Origin: Dermacentor variabilis
Lineage: Eukaryota > Arthropoda > Arachnida > Ixodida > Ixodidae
NCBI RefSeq assembly: GCF_050947875.1
Contig: NC_134572.1
Span: 152,727,105-152,791,104 of the forward strand
Reading direction: 5' to 3'
Length of the DNA stretch: 64,000 nucleotides
Part shown: piece by piece, positions 49,226-55,400 of the stretch
Layout of the letters: the number at the start of each line of letters is the position of its first letter
Numbering within the stretch: the stretch's first letter is position 1
The notes under the pieces: model-generated
Database searches by the model: none
The model's input: the letters and a program-made list of their open reading frames with translations, nothing else
What the model was told of the DNA's origin: nothing
Program-made: the position numbers and the translations under genes

Positions 49226-52200
49226 TCATACCCTCAAGGTACGGTTGTACATTGCAGAGGGGAGGGGCAAAGTAAGTAAATACAGAGGCAATCACAAAAT
49301 AAGGAGGGAAGGCAAACAACATGGCAAAAAACATCGTATACAAAACAAGAATGGTAAATAGAAACTTGTGAGCGTGGCAAAAATACATGGCGGAACAAAA
49401 TAAAGAAAGGAAAGAACATACGATATAAAAATACAAGCAATAATGTAAAACAATGGCATAAAAGCAGTTATTATACAGAACAAGCAAACGCAACAATTAT
49501 TTATAACATGAAGCTTTGAAGTGTGCTTTTAAAGTTATTGGTGTCAATAATGCTTGTAAGTAATGCGGGTAAGTTATTCCAATCTTTGCTCGTTTGGGGA
49601 AGAAATGAGTATGAAAAGCCAACGGTGTTGCAGTGCGGAATGTTTACCTTTTGGCGGTGGTCTATGCGAGATGAAATGTATGGTGGTGGTTGGACAAAGA
49701 TAGAGCGTAAATATGTGTTATGGTAGTAGATTTTATGGAAAAGACATATGCGAGATAGTTTTCTACGGGTTGATAACAGCGGGAGGTGAAGGAGAGCTTT
49801 CATGTTAGTGACACTCGCAGTTCTTTGGTAGTTGGTGAGAATGAAACGGGCTGATCGATTCTGTATTGCCTCTAGAGAGTGTATGAGGGTGTCATGACCG
49901 GGGTCCCATACTGATGACGCGTACTCTAGTTGTGGGCGAATGTAAGTTGTGTACATGGGCTTTTCATGGGCTCCTTAACGCTCTTGCATTAAAAACGCTT
50001 GTAATGCTAAAACTAGAAAAACTGTGAAGAAACTATAAATGACAATTGCAAACATAAACAAATAGAGCAACTCCATAAAGCTATTCACTTTGTTAAAGGA
50101 ATGATGGGCACAAATGTGTATCCTATTTGTAACAGCATATTTCAAATCAAATCAAATCAAGTTTATTCATTGCAAACAAAGAAATGTTTACATTTTTGTT
50201 TTACAGACGAGGGTCCCAAAGTCGAAGACAGTAACCGGGACCCTCGGTGGCTAATTATAAGAAAAAAAAAAATTACATAGGTGGCAGGACAGAAATAAAA
50301 TTTATAGAATGTACACAGTGCTTGTCATTCCATCATGTCATTTCGTACAGGAAAGAGCCGTTAACTAGCACATCGGTAGCAGTGGTATGGGGGCCATTCT
50401 TGTAAAGGAATTTGCCGTGTGGTGTCTCCAGCGGCACGAGCGTGCGCTGCGCCCCAGCATCTAAATCCTCAGATGCCACAAAGCTCACACGCGAAAGCAT
50501 GCGCGTCTCAAAGAGCTAGTTGGCTTTAGGCAATGAACGTGACCAGCAACTTGGTTATGCAAGAGCACGTCTTCTTTGCATCGGCACCTTCGCATCGATG
50601 GTGAAGTTTGAACCACCCACCACCAAGTGCGAAAGTAGGCGAGACGCAAAGAAAGCTACCATATATACTCGCATAATGAATGCACTTGCATAATAAACGC
50701 ACCCCAAAGTTTGCTCCTGTGCAGTCCCACCGTTGAACGGCCGTGCTGTAGTTTTTCAGAGAAACTAGAATCTTTTACTCTTGCACATGTGTCCAGAGCA
50801 AGCCCACTTAATCTTGATGCCCGTCTCTGTGTTGGAAGTACTTAATAATTCCATCTGAGAAACGCCGAGAAGCTGGCAGCAAAGACATCGGGAGAGAACA
50901 CTGGTGGCAAACATGCGGTCAGAACACGCTGCACCAGAGCTTCCCCAGACCTGACAGAAAGAGTGACCACGAAACGTTGGGCCTGTTCTTACTGCATGCT
51001 TGCTGGCGCAAAGGTACCTTGCGGACTGGACAGAGCAAAAAACGCAACTTTACTCTGACGTAATAGGGGAGTGCGTGCAATGCGCGGTGGTGCAGCTGGC
51101 AGCACAGGAGAGCATAGTGGGAAACAGTGTCACATTCGCATGTCTGTTGCTCGCTTTTCTGCATCTTCGGTTTTGCTGTGTGCGATGGGCCCTAAGTCAA
51201 GTTATACACCTGCTGCGGGATAGAGAGCTCATCTGCTCACAAAACGGAAACGCTGATCAGACAAAAGATAAACTTTGACATGCTGATGAGAAGGACGGTC
51301 AGAGGAAAGAGGTGCACACAGTGTGCTTGTCAAAACAGATGCGGAAATGTAGTCCTTTAACGTGATGCTTGTGATCACGACACACGGCCGGAAGCGGCTG
51401 TGAGGACAAGCTGTTGTGGAACCAAACCACCAAGGTACACGTGGTAGCGAAACTTCTATAGAAACCCATACGTCCTGCAATGGCCTCTTGTGGAGGCACA
51501 GCAGCACCATCAACATTTCACGGGGCTAACTTTTCAGCATAAACAGATCAATGTTTGCCATTTGAGGTTTGTCGTGCCAAATCGTTTACTGTACCAGTAC
51601 GTATCACATCACATTTGCTACATACACAGATAACATAACAGTACAAATGAAGCATAAGTAAAGAAGAATATTCGCCACAACATCGCATCACAAATTAACA
51701 CGAACACAATTGCTGACCCATCTGTATTTACTGTCATCATTCTATAGCAACAGGCATTAAAATGGTGGGCCTTGAGAGTTTTGCATGAATTGAGAGCAAT
51801 GGGTTCACCCGGATTTTGAACTTAGTACCACGTACATGTGCCCTTAGTACTAACCAGGCATGTACCCTTTTTCTTTCTTTTTTTAAATTGTATGCTACAA
51901 TAAAAATCTTAATTTTAGACTTTCGTATGTTTACTTGTTCTTGGCAGTGTTCTTCCTGCACTTCTTTCCCACGCGAGTCCATTCGATGCGGTTCCTTGTT
52001 TGCCAAGTAGACAGGCGTACGACATCACAGGCGTACCTGTGAGATTCACCTTATTTCATTTCTTTTTTGCGGGTTTACGCATCTTTATGGCGAGTGGCAG
52101 GCGTGATTCATATTTGCACTAGTAAAGGTACCCCCCCCCCCCATTTGCATTGAAAAAGTTACCTTGGGTTCCCATAATATTTACCCTGCACATTAAGTGC

Positions 52201-55200
52201 ACCTCGAAGGTTTGCTTTGGTTTCTTGAGAAAAAAATTGCATAGATCCCATGAGTATGAACAGTGTTTGCTTTAAAAAGAAAATGCCTCCATTTTCAAAT
52301 CCAAATGAGAGAGAACTTGGTTCGTTGGCAACTAGCAGAGCCTGGGCACGACCTCCAACATTGAGTGGCGTAGACAGCACCCTGAAGACCTCACAGGCCA
52401 TCTTCTGTGATCTGCTACATATCTGCTACCTGACCAGTACCAGGTGGCTTTGCCATCTATTAAGGTGCTGATTAAAGTCTGCTAACAAAAAATTTAGATG
52501 ATTATCGGCTCTGCGGCGGCTTTGCTAATGGCACATTCGGATGGTTGCTTTCAAGCGCTCTCAATGAGTGTTTTACACTCAGCTGAGTGAAAATAGAGTG
52601 TCTGGGACACATTCGCATAGTTCACTCGGAGCGCTCGTAGGCGCTGTCACCTTCAAGCTGGGAGCATGATCGAGATCTGGCAGATAATCCATTCAGGTGG
52701 CTCACCTGATTGCTCCGAGAGCAGCCGAACATTTTGCGGCTACAATATCAAGAAAGCCCTAAGAAAGCGCAGTAGAAATACTACACTCCAACTGGAAAGT
52801 TCGCAAGCTGGTTCTTTGTCATCGCTTTCTCACATTTCAGTACTTACAAACAGCTGACGAATTCCTTCGTCTGTTATAGTGCAGACAGACCTGATACACT
52901 GCTGGCCATTGCTGCCCTGCCAATCTTCAGCCCCTGCCAGCATTTCATGTATTCGCTGAGTGCACATTTCAGGCTTTATAGAAACTGGCTCTTTGTTGTT
53001 GCTTTCTTCCGATTCAGAATTCAATCAATGACAACTCGCAGACACCTTCGACAATCAAAGTACGGAGAGACCTGCCACAAGACCGGTTCACCATGGCTGC
53101 CCTCTCTTGCAACAGAGCGACAGAGGACAGAGACATTCTGCTTCACTTGCTGCCACAAATTTATCTTGCATACTTGGTGTGTTTAGCTGACCTCTCTATA
53201 GATGGCACAACAAATATGCAATGTTTCTTTTTTGCATCACTTCTGGAGAACAGAGAATGCATTAAAGACACAAAATGAGTACAGCAGAACCTTGTTGACA
53301 TGATCCTGTTATGTACAATTTTCCCATGCCAATGTCTGCTATAGAGAACACAAGAAATGACCCAACACAGTTAAGGCACATTCACACCGAAAGTGGAGTG
53401 TCTAAGCGGATATGCGGATTTTCAAAGCGACGAGGCGGCACGTGCCCGCACCTTTTCAGACCAGCCGCGTTGTCTGGCTGTCCGCGCTGCCGGGAAGGCG
53501 GGGCATCTCGCAATATCTTTAGCAATTTCAGGGACGTGCCGCCATCTCGCGGCACTTTGGGTTTGTACGCGCACTTTCGATATGTTTTTTCGTCGTTGGT
53601 TGGCGCGCTCCCGTCCGCTATCTACTTCTGCAAAATGATGAGCTCAGACGAAGAAGACGAGATCGTTGGCATTTTAGTTGCCACTTGTATAGTCGCTTTT
53701 CAAGATTTGTTACAGCGCAACACAAGACAAGGACAAAAGAAGGTATAAAGCGACAACACGGCGCCGTGTCGTCGGCCCAACTGGCCCAACTTGCCGTTTT
53801 GACGCTTTTCAAGAACAGAAGCGAAAAGCCCAGAGAAAGTCATTTGTTTACATTCGTTCACCAGCGCTCCGCCGTGTCGGGTTCTGATTGGCTGTGGCCA
53901 AAGCGGCCAACTTGTTCGCATGGAAAAGATCAGTCCCTGCACGATCCAGCCAAGCGGACGCGTATTTTCCGCAAAGCGGAAAATCCGCGGCAGCTTGGCC
54001 GGATTCGCTTGTCTGCTCCGCCTTTGGTGAAGGTGCCTTTATGCTTATTTTTTTACCATTTCATATGTTCCTGGAAAATGTGATCTTTTGCATTAACGTT
54101 CAGTAGTTTGCCAAACTGCGATCACACGATACGTTTCCTGGCCAGTATATCTCATGTAAAAAGAAAAGGCGTGAGGGGCATGAGACAAGAACCGTAGCCA
54201 TCCGCAGCAGTAGCTTCCATGCAATGCTCGCCCGCCCGCCCGCCCGCCCGCCCGCCCGCCTGCCTGCCCGCCCATCTCACATGAAAACGCCGGCATGCAC
54301 ACGGTTTCTTATTCCAGTAAACCTCCTCCTGGGTTGTCGCCTGCCGCATTCACAGTTATAGCCACCAACCCTACTGCGCTAAGCATCTTCACCTATCTAT
54401 TTCACAGCATGTACCATTGGAAGCACACTGCACGCTTTTAATAGGCGACAACTCAAATGTGCCGCTGTTCCCTGCTGCAGACGGCAGAATGATGTTAGTG
54501 TCATGTTTCGCTCTGGCGAGATCGTAGGCATCGTATTCCAGCATCGCCAACCAGCTTGATTTCGTTTGCCATCTTAAAGAACTACGCAATAGGAAAACAA
54601 TGTGTGCCTCTCGGGTAGCTTGAACCCCACCAACTCCACGTAGGTCGCATCGGCATCTCGTGCTGAGTGTGCATGTCAGAACTTTCCACCGAAATGCCCC
54701 CCCTCAAAGGTGCTCAGACAAGTCGAATTTGATGAGCGTGCACGTAAGTTTGCCGAAGCCGCAAAAACGACACACGTCTCGTCTCGGGCCGCTCAGGCTC
54801 CACCAGCTGCATTCGTGTCTCATATTTTGCATTACGTAGATGTCAACTACAGTTTAGTTGGCCAAATTTTCTAGGGACTTAGGATCGTACATTTTCCTAA
54901 TCAGCACATCTTTTCTGGCATTTTTTTCAAGAATGTGTGAACAATGTACTACTGTATGTGTACTCTGAAGTGGCAGGGTAAGGGTTAGAGTTCCATCTAC
55001 CTCCTTTTGCTTTGTCATTGATACTGATGTTGCCTCTTAATGATACACCTATCCTGCTTGAAGGTATTAATAAGTTTGCTGTGGGAGTTGGCATTTTTTT
55101 TTACTCATTTGTTGTGCATTCCTTGGCATTCATTTCTAGTGTCCCTTTAATTAAACAATCAGTAAATAAACCAACGAGTACCATGCCTTCAGCACTCACC

Positions 55201-55400
55201 AAGTGCGTGCGCAAAGTTGCAACGGACGCCTTCCGTGCCCGAGTTGAGCCCTTCCAGGTACTCGGTGACAAGAGTGTCGCAGATGGTGTCCTCGTCCTTG
55301 CAGTACTCTTCCAAGAACGGTGACAATGCCGCACAGGCATTGGCCCTCAGGCTGCGTTCGTCACGAAGAAGGCACCGGCTTATCACAGACAGCCACTTAT
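23397..55400 (-). CDS. TBCD: Tubulin-folding cofactor D, C-terminal 459 codons in six exons (spliced; 5' part outside window)
   Basis: TBCD is a cytosolic HEAT/ARM-repeat chaperone that binds beta-tubulin and, with TBCE, TBCC and ARL2, assembles alpha/beta-tubulin dimers. On the minus strand the exons 55400-55200, 48209-47923, 35799-35648, 34779-34584, 30184-29946 and 23703-23397 join in phase at every junction (phases 1, 0, 2, 0, 2), giving one frame from the first visible Asp codon to TAG. Landmarks collinear with animal TBCD: LALG-type FAHALG|SLPSFVYKK, QGMDDYTHCPKRGDAGANVR, VRKACMTSFK|DL, CALAQQSVEPVDNVCRL, IPYIPHREEACK, FLVSVGGMSENF, and the end VRKATALRLCESLLLY...VLLSDTDWNEGD. The family is about 1,150-1,200 residues in vertebrates, so roughly 60 percent is missing upstream. 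Nothing suggests loss of function. All introns are loaded with transposons. Confidence 0.92.
23809..25031. mobile_element. Internally deleted pogo/Tigger-like element in a TBCD intron
   Basis: Ends CAGTCGAACCCAGCTATATC and its perfect inverted copy (GATATAGCTGGGTTCGACTG, ending 25031), about 23 bp. TA is duplicated on both sides (23807-23808, 25032-25033). The interior keeps only the two ends of a transposase gene (next entry). Confidence 0.92.
24251..24885 (+). pseudogene. Tigger/pogo-like transposase remnant (CENP-B-type HTH plus C-terminus)
   Basis: The N-terminal helix-turn-helix reads MKRQNLIFAVKLEIINWVER and CKITRSTLSMMLNKGEIRVK (24251-24390). Almost the whole CENP-B second half and DDE core are missing, and the frame jumps to the acidic tail: SDECDETVAGVAKVWSELSE, VDEFVSANDGVATTGEPEN, a stop at 24648, and finally LPKEKKIQDYFL followed by TGA at 24883-24885. 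The last residues form a PIP-box-like motif (EKKIQDYF, 24856-24879). Non-functional as a transposase. Confidence 0.85.
25032..29410. other. Remainder of TBCD intron: scattered repeat fragments
   Basis: Contains a partial Ruka SINE (about 25665-25742, minus), a TGATGG/GATGGTGGCACGATAACGG degenerate repeat (25760-25830), a pogo-like phrase at 27130-27290 (GTCGGTTGTAGGTGGGTCCG), an AT-rich repeat end GGGGTGTGCGAATTG (27305), and an SINE-like piece at 27390-27640 with an internal near-duplicate (GGCCGACCGCTGGCGGAGGT, GGCCGACCCGTGGTGGAGGT). No host exon is recognised; TBCD phases leave no room for one. Confidence 0.4.
29411..29895. mobile_element. MITE-like element with pogo-type ends
   Basis: Left end ACAGTGGAGCCCAAATGTAA; right end, reverse complemented, ACAGTTTCAGGTAGTCCTAT, with AATGAAC/GTAACAAAC phrases near both. 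Ends are diverged and the borders approximate. Two short frames inside have no motif. Confidence 0.4.
29946..30184 (-). CDS. TBCD: TBCD exon (fifth visible)
   Basis: Minus-strand acceptor: a long T run then TTTAG before 30184; donor CATACAG|GTTTGT after 29946. It encodes FITGKKALLSFLSTAKQDRT, then ESVYGFLARLLSDEAFVN and RALSKYLKALDHLAVSGAFA to AWLKTY plus two bases of Arg. This is the segment after the conserved GG(L/M)(T/S)E block. Starts at phase 0 and ends at phase 2, matching its neighbours. Confidence 0.9.
30760..31555. mobile_element. Pogo-type MITE, family M (copy 1)
   Basis: The right end CAGCGAGGTTCTACTG (ending 31555) is followed by TA. The interior (30868-31380: ATCTATGTAATGCGAAG, AGGAAACTAAAATGAGCCGA, GGCGAGCATTGTGGTGAAGC) is collinear with 42624-43420 and, inverted, with 53282-54954. 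The left end is eroded; its start is approximate. A 20-copy TA microsatellite follows at 31557-31611. Confidence 0.65.
31557..31611. repeat. (TA)n microsatellite
   Basis: About 55 bp of TATATA with two GTA interruptions, between two Tc1/mariner-superfamily elements whose target is TA. Confidence 0.9.
31612..34440 (+). mobile_element. Tigger-like DNA transposon, nearly full length, in a TBCD intron
   Basis: The left end GGGTAAAATCTCAATAAATG lies against the TA repeat; the right end, reverse complemented, begins CAGTAGACTCTCTGTACAAA and shares TTCCATTTAACA/TAAATGGAAC phrases with the left. The transposase pseudogene fills the centre. It sits between the TBCD exons at 29946-30184 and 34584-34779. 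Confidence 0.75.
32780..34240 (+). pseudogene. Tigger-like transposase pseudogene
   Basis: Collinear blocks in several frames: HTH_Tnp_Tc5/CENP-B part (LEKCLVLWLRTARSQNIPAN, GRLICAKAEEFV; 32892-32990), GRLTRFKQRNSLVFRAISGE (33027-33086), first catalytic region IYNVDETANLFKLLP (33172-33216), then LFLVENSPGHATVMGLKSIQ (33487-33546) where the usual catalytic Asp is Glu, NTTTLLQPMDQ ending at a stop, and IQAFKASFCKSLLQRMLACM. An acidic tail follows (SDVATCLEDTVESITAKVC). The C-terminal reading frame (34111-34296) carries LKQAIIDTFLMHSDK, a PIP-box-like motif at 34177-34200. Multiple frameshifts and stops; inactive. Confidence 0.85.
34584..34779 (-). CDS. TBCD: TBCD exon (fourth visible)
   Basis: Minus acceptor TTAACGCAG before 34779, chosen over the nearer CCCCAG because only it restores the phase left by the previous exon (AA|C). 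It encodes TPEIPYIPHREEACKILPEN, then WSQLLPLDSYREPLLKGFLV and SVGGMSENF; donor TTT|GTAAGT. Matches the 'IP(H/Y)(V/I)PHR' and 'VS(L/V)GG' landmarks of TBCD. Confidence 0.92.
34780..35647. other. Short TBCD intron
   Basis: No element recognised. This is the shortest TBCD intron in the window (868 bp) and has no transposon I can identify. Confidence 0.5.
35648..35799 (-). CDS. TBCD: TBCD exon (third visible)
   Basis: Acceptor CCGCACTGCAG before 35799, donor TACAA|GTAAGA after 35648. It encodes DLICYLASVRPSAIPEAQVS and MMCALAQQSVEPVDNVCRLA to FIELLY plus two bases. The 'C..AQQ..E..D..R..A' pattern is characteristic of the TBCD C-terminal domain. Starts in phase 0 and ends in phase 2. Confidence 0.92.
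36444..38525 (-). pseudogene. Tigger-like transposase pseudogene
   Basis: Minus-strand blocks in order: N-terminal HTH (RKALSFKEKSNILRKVDKDP, 38490-38400), an insertion of about 550 bp, then KELGLATSTLSTIVGQCEHI (37810-37750), ATNMNIDSEALREKAVEIAF, GSGGWLHHFKTMYGLVYKSV, then in another frame DDFSADEPCLFFNLQPEESL (first Asp region, 37430-37370) and GAITVLFCSNTDGSEKL, then IVLILDQCAAHPKLVKLHVK with VFLPTNTTTHLQPLDAGVVK (second Asp region, 37110-37000), and DTIRFIGKTWG. The acidic tail ends KEKKQKDIRDFICCK and TAA at 36446-36444; KQKDIRDFI is PIP-box-like (36456-36479). Both visible catalytic Asp residues are retained but frameshifts and insertions disable it. Confidence 0.85.
38605..38900. repeat. 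Probable LINE 3'-end fragment
   Basis: The start CAATTCAAGTTTATTTGCAT followed by a long AT-rich, A-biased stretch resembles the start at 50150-50170 (CAAATCAAGTTTATTCATTG). Both look like the 3' ends of CR1/L2-like LINEs on the minus strand. No coding part. Confidence 0.4.
39431..39895 (+). pseudogene. LINE C-terminal fragment (I/R1-like), 5' truncated
   Basis: An open frame to TAG at 39830-39832 reads NPRFTRQAHGRTRLSPPSEW, then LDSYRLAHIHLLPFYTVYPD, ACPSCGQTSALARMLWECGS, FSKEEWDSLLRSPALDKQIL and AVRRARDWAGGLDLPVPTC. The CxxC...HxxxxC-like cluster (CPSCG...MLWECG) is typical of the end of I/R1-clade LINE polyproteins, following the RNase H. The 3' UTR ends with AATAAA (about 39871) and TCACTCAC. 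It begins exactly at the right end of the Tigger element. Confidence 0.7.
39966..40167 (+). pseudogene. THAP-like zinc-finger exon, degenerate
   Basis: MPVSCLVYGCTSCDHPSRAM opens with the N-terminal THAP C-x4-C pair, and the frame continues through RIFQFLSVKC, RQRHEAWIRAVKQEDSQGRS and SRLSGKHFATG. The AW..AV spacing and the KHF near the end fit the C2CH fold, but the third zinc ligand (usually SxxCSxHF) is replaced: SRLSGKHF has no Cys. A consensus donor ACAG|GTATGT follows 40167, so this reads as a first exon. THAP fingers are DNA-binding heads of P-element and Kolobok-type transposases and of domesticated regulators. It lies antisense inside a TBCD intron, and no partner exon is seen. Confidence 0.6.
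40168..40675. other. Unassigned, downstream of the THAP-like exon
   Basis: Starts with a consensus donor; no matching acceptor with a recognisable exon was found. Confidence 0.3.
40676..40940. mobile_element. Short MITE
   Basis: Left TAAACCCCATGCAAGCGATC, with GACAGCGACAAGTGACG further in; right end, reverse complemented, TAAACCCCATGAGAGCGATT, with GACAGCACTGAGTGATG. About 265 bp, non-coding. Confidence 0.65.
40941..41918. other. Unassigned TBCD intron sequence
   Basis: Short frames on both strands without motifs. No repeat is recognised with confidence. Confidence 0.3.
41919..42264. mobile_element. Tc1/mariner-type MITE with palindromic ends
   Basis: Ends CAGTGAACCACAAAATTTTG and its inverted copy (right end CAAAATTTTGTGGTTCACTG-like, one mismatch over 29 bp), with TA outside both (41917-41918 and 42265-42266). 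The end itself contains the palindrome CCACAAAATTTTGTGG. 346 bp, non-coding. Confidence 0.85.
42624..43420. mobile_element. Pogo-type MITE, family M (copy 2)
   Basis: Left CAGTAGAACCTCGTTCATAC, TA outside; right AAGAAGGTTCTACT with TA outside. Collinear with 30760-31555. No protein; the interior frames are not shared between copies. Confidence 0.8.
43700..43759. repeat. AT-rich repeat flank (GTGTGCAAATAT type), left half
   Basis: AGGTGTGCAAATATAAAAAT begins a short palindromic repeat whose other end is ATATGCACATCC near 44893. The pogo-like element at 43760 is inserted in its centre at TA. A separate copy ends GCACACCCC at about 46550. Confidence 0.5.
43760..44858 (+). mobile_element. Pogo/Tigger-like element, internally deleted
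   Basis: Left CAGTCGCCAACTGATTTTTC, right (reverse complement) CAGTCGTCGACCGTTTATTC; TA on both sides (43758-43759, 44859-44860). The GGACxxx repeats within the left end match those at 57371 and 14247. It encodes only a transposase C-terminal part (next entry). Confidence 0.88.
44216..44746 (+). pseudogene. Pogo/Tigger-like transposase C-terminal remnant
   Basis: An open frame of 176 codons. From about residue 92 it reads LDDDEIIRQVSAAPPTDDCE, then HAELVQAVTVLSATYSDRTT and LIARKRNSVQWRIHDFFKPT. The same layout (EEIVRQV, then AEL..AL, YS, then RNAV..I..FFKP) occurs at 63022-63273, showing a shared tail. QWRIHDFF (44699-44722) is a canonical PIP-box, QxxIxxFF. The HTH and DDE core are absent, so the first 90 residues are probably not genuine transposase. 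The open frame may be residual rather than selected. Confidence 0.75.
44998..46016 (-). mobile_element. Pogo/Tigger-like element, internally deleted, second in tandem
   Basis: Left CAGTGGAACCCCGTTCATAC, right (reverse complement) CAGTAGAACCCTGCTGTTGC; TA on both sides (44996-44997, 46017-46018). Both ends repeat an AGCCGGGAAAACGCA-type sub-terminal motif (45052 and 45972). 1,019 bp. Confidence 0.85.
45142..45390 (-). pseudogene. Tigger-like transposase C-terminal remnant
   Basis: 82 codons: LPWRGDDEEHEPHDAGELPN, PSFGEAVAALDCLRRYVAPH, then SSERKKRQATILEFFNS and TAA. This is the typical acidic hinge, the helical 'EA..AL..LR.Y' segment and the basic end of Tigger transposases. RQATILEFF contains QATILEFF (45151-45174), an exact QxxIxxFF PIP-box. 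The frame is intact over the whole tail. Confidence 0.8.
46019..47922. other. TBCD intron, mostly unassigned
   Basis: Contains an AT-rich repeat (46400-46553; ATTCGAATATTCATATCG, ending TTTGCACACCCC). Nothing else is recognised; 47336-47420 is a T-run and AT-rich tract. Confidence 0.35.
47923..48209 (-). CDS. TBCD: TBCD exon (second visible)
   Basis: Acceptor TTCCTATTTCAG before 48209, donor TTTAAG|GTCCGT after 47923. It encodes SLPSFVYKKYFQVILRGLTA, then SKTEAVLSLARFCISVGVEE, ILIQGMDDYTHCPKRGDAGA and VRKACMTSFK. The M.DYT...RGD.G..VRKA.MTS segment is one of the most conserved in TBCD. Its first two bases complete a Gly codon with the upstream exon (G|GA). Confidence 0.95.
48210..48660. other. 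TBCD intron with a SINE scrap
   Basis: 48374-48412 (GAGGATGCTTAAGCTTCGCC) matches the start of the tRNA-derived SINE at 12405. The rest is unassigned. Confidence 0.4.
48664..49050. mobile_element. PIF/Harbinger-type MITE (copy 1)
   Basis: Perfect 19-bp inverted repeat GGCTCATTCACACCGGCGA (48665-48683 and 49031-49049, one more base differing). TAA lies on both sides (48661-48663, 49051-49053), a 3-bp TWA target duplication as in PIF/Harbinger elements. About 387 bp, GC-rich, repeated GGTCGCG phrases, non-coding. Confidence 0.8.
49193..49960 (-). pseudogene. CR1/Jockey-like LINE 3' end, 5' truncated
   Basis: The 151-codon minus frame reads MYTTYIRPQLEYASSVWDPG, IQNRSARFILTNYQRTASVT and ALLHLPLLSTRRKLSRICLF, and ends NFKSTLQSFML, the standard C-terminus after the RT in CR1/L2/Jockey LINEs. 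A 290-bp 3' UTR ends in a (TTTA)n tail (49195-49226), the kind of simple repeat used by CR1-like elements for priming. The RT core is missing. The frame is uninterrupted, so the insertion is fairly recent. Confidence 0.8.
50147..50340 (-). repeat. LINE 3'-end fragment
   Basis: (CAAAT)3 AAGTTTATTCATTG opens a fragment similar to 38605 onward; it is a tail-only remnant with no coding part. Confidence 0.4.
50341..52130. other. TBCD intron, possible MITE ends
   Basis: At 50660-50705, ATATATACTCGCATAATGAATG and GCATAATAAACGCACCCC form a known-looking tick repeat end; at 52120-52215 CACATTAAGTGCACCTC resembles it in reverse-like form. If paired, an element of about 1.5 kb lies between. No protein is seen; the link is tentative. 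Confidence 0.3.
52847..53030 (-). CDS. Hypothetical exon, function unknown
   Basis: The minus frame reads ESEESNNKEPVSIKPEMCTQ, RIHEMLAGAEDWQGSNGQQC and IRSVCTITDEGIRQLF and ends at a consensus donor TTT|GTAAGT. Composition looks coding (charged, few low-complexity runs). It is in the same orientation as TBCD but does not belong to it, because the flanking TBCD exons already join in phase (G|GA) and the sequence has no TBCD counterpart. I see no convincing acceptor nor partner exon. It may be an exon of a nested transposon or gene. Confidence 0.3.
53282..54954. mobile_element. Pogo-type MITE, family M (copy 3, inverted), with a nested insertion
   Basis: The left end CAGCAGAACCTTGTTGACAT and right end ATGTACTACTG match family M in reverse orientation, with TA outside both (53280-53281, 54955-54956). 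Sequence collinear with the inverse of 42624-43420 resumes at 54042 after a 665-bp MITE. It also contains an expanded (CGCC)n tract at 54232-54272. Confidence 0.8.
53374..54038. mobile_element. PIF/Harbinger-type MITE (copy 2), nested in the family M element
   Basis: Inverted ends AGGCACATTCACACCGAAAG and (reverse complement of right) AGGCACCTTCACCAAAGGCG; TTA directly outside both (53371-53373, 54039-54041). Shares the AGGCxCATTCACACCG end with copy 1. The 132-residue plus-strand frame across it has no motif. Confidence 0.85.
55200..55400 (-). CDS. TBCD: TBCD exon (first visible)
   Basis: Acceptor TCTTTCTTGCAG before 55400, donor ACTTG|GTGAGT after 55200. Two bases (AT) complete a codon with the missing upstream exon, giving Asp; it continues KWLSVISRCLLRDERSLRAN, ACAALSPFLEEYCKDEDTIC and TEYLEGLNSGTEGVRCNFAH to ALG. 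The 'A..AL..F..EY', 'YL..L' and 'R..F..ALG' landmarks fit TBCD just before its C-terminal domain. Confidence 0.9.

Noticed and set aside
52847..53030. An additional TBCD exon
   Set aside because: Exons 55200-55400 and 47923-48209 already join in phase and in the known residue order, leaving no place for it.
53311..54083. Plus-strand frames of 145 and 132 residues as host exons
   Set aside because: They cover the nested PIF/Harbinger-type MITE and its borders; no motif or conserved splice sites.
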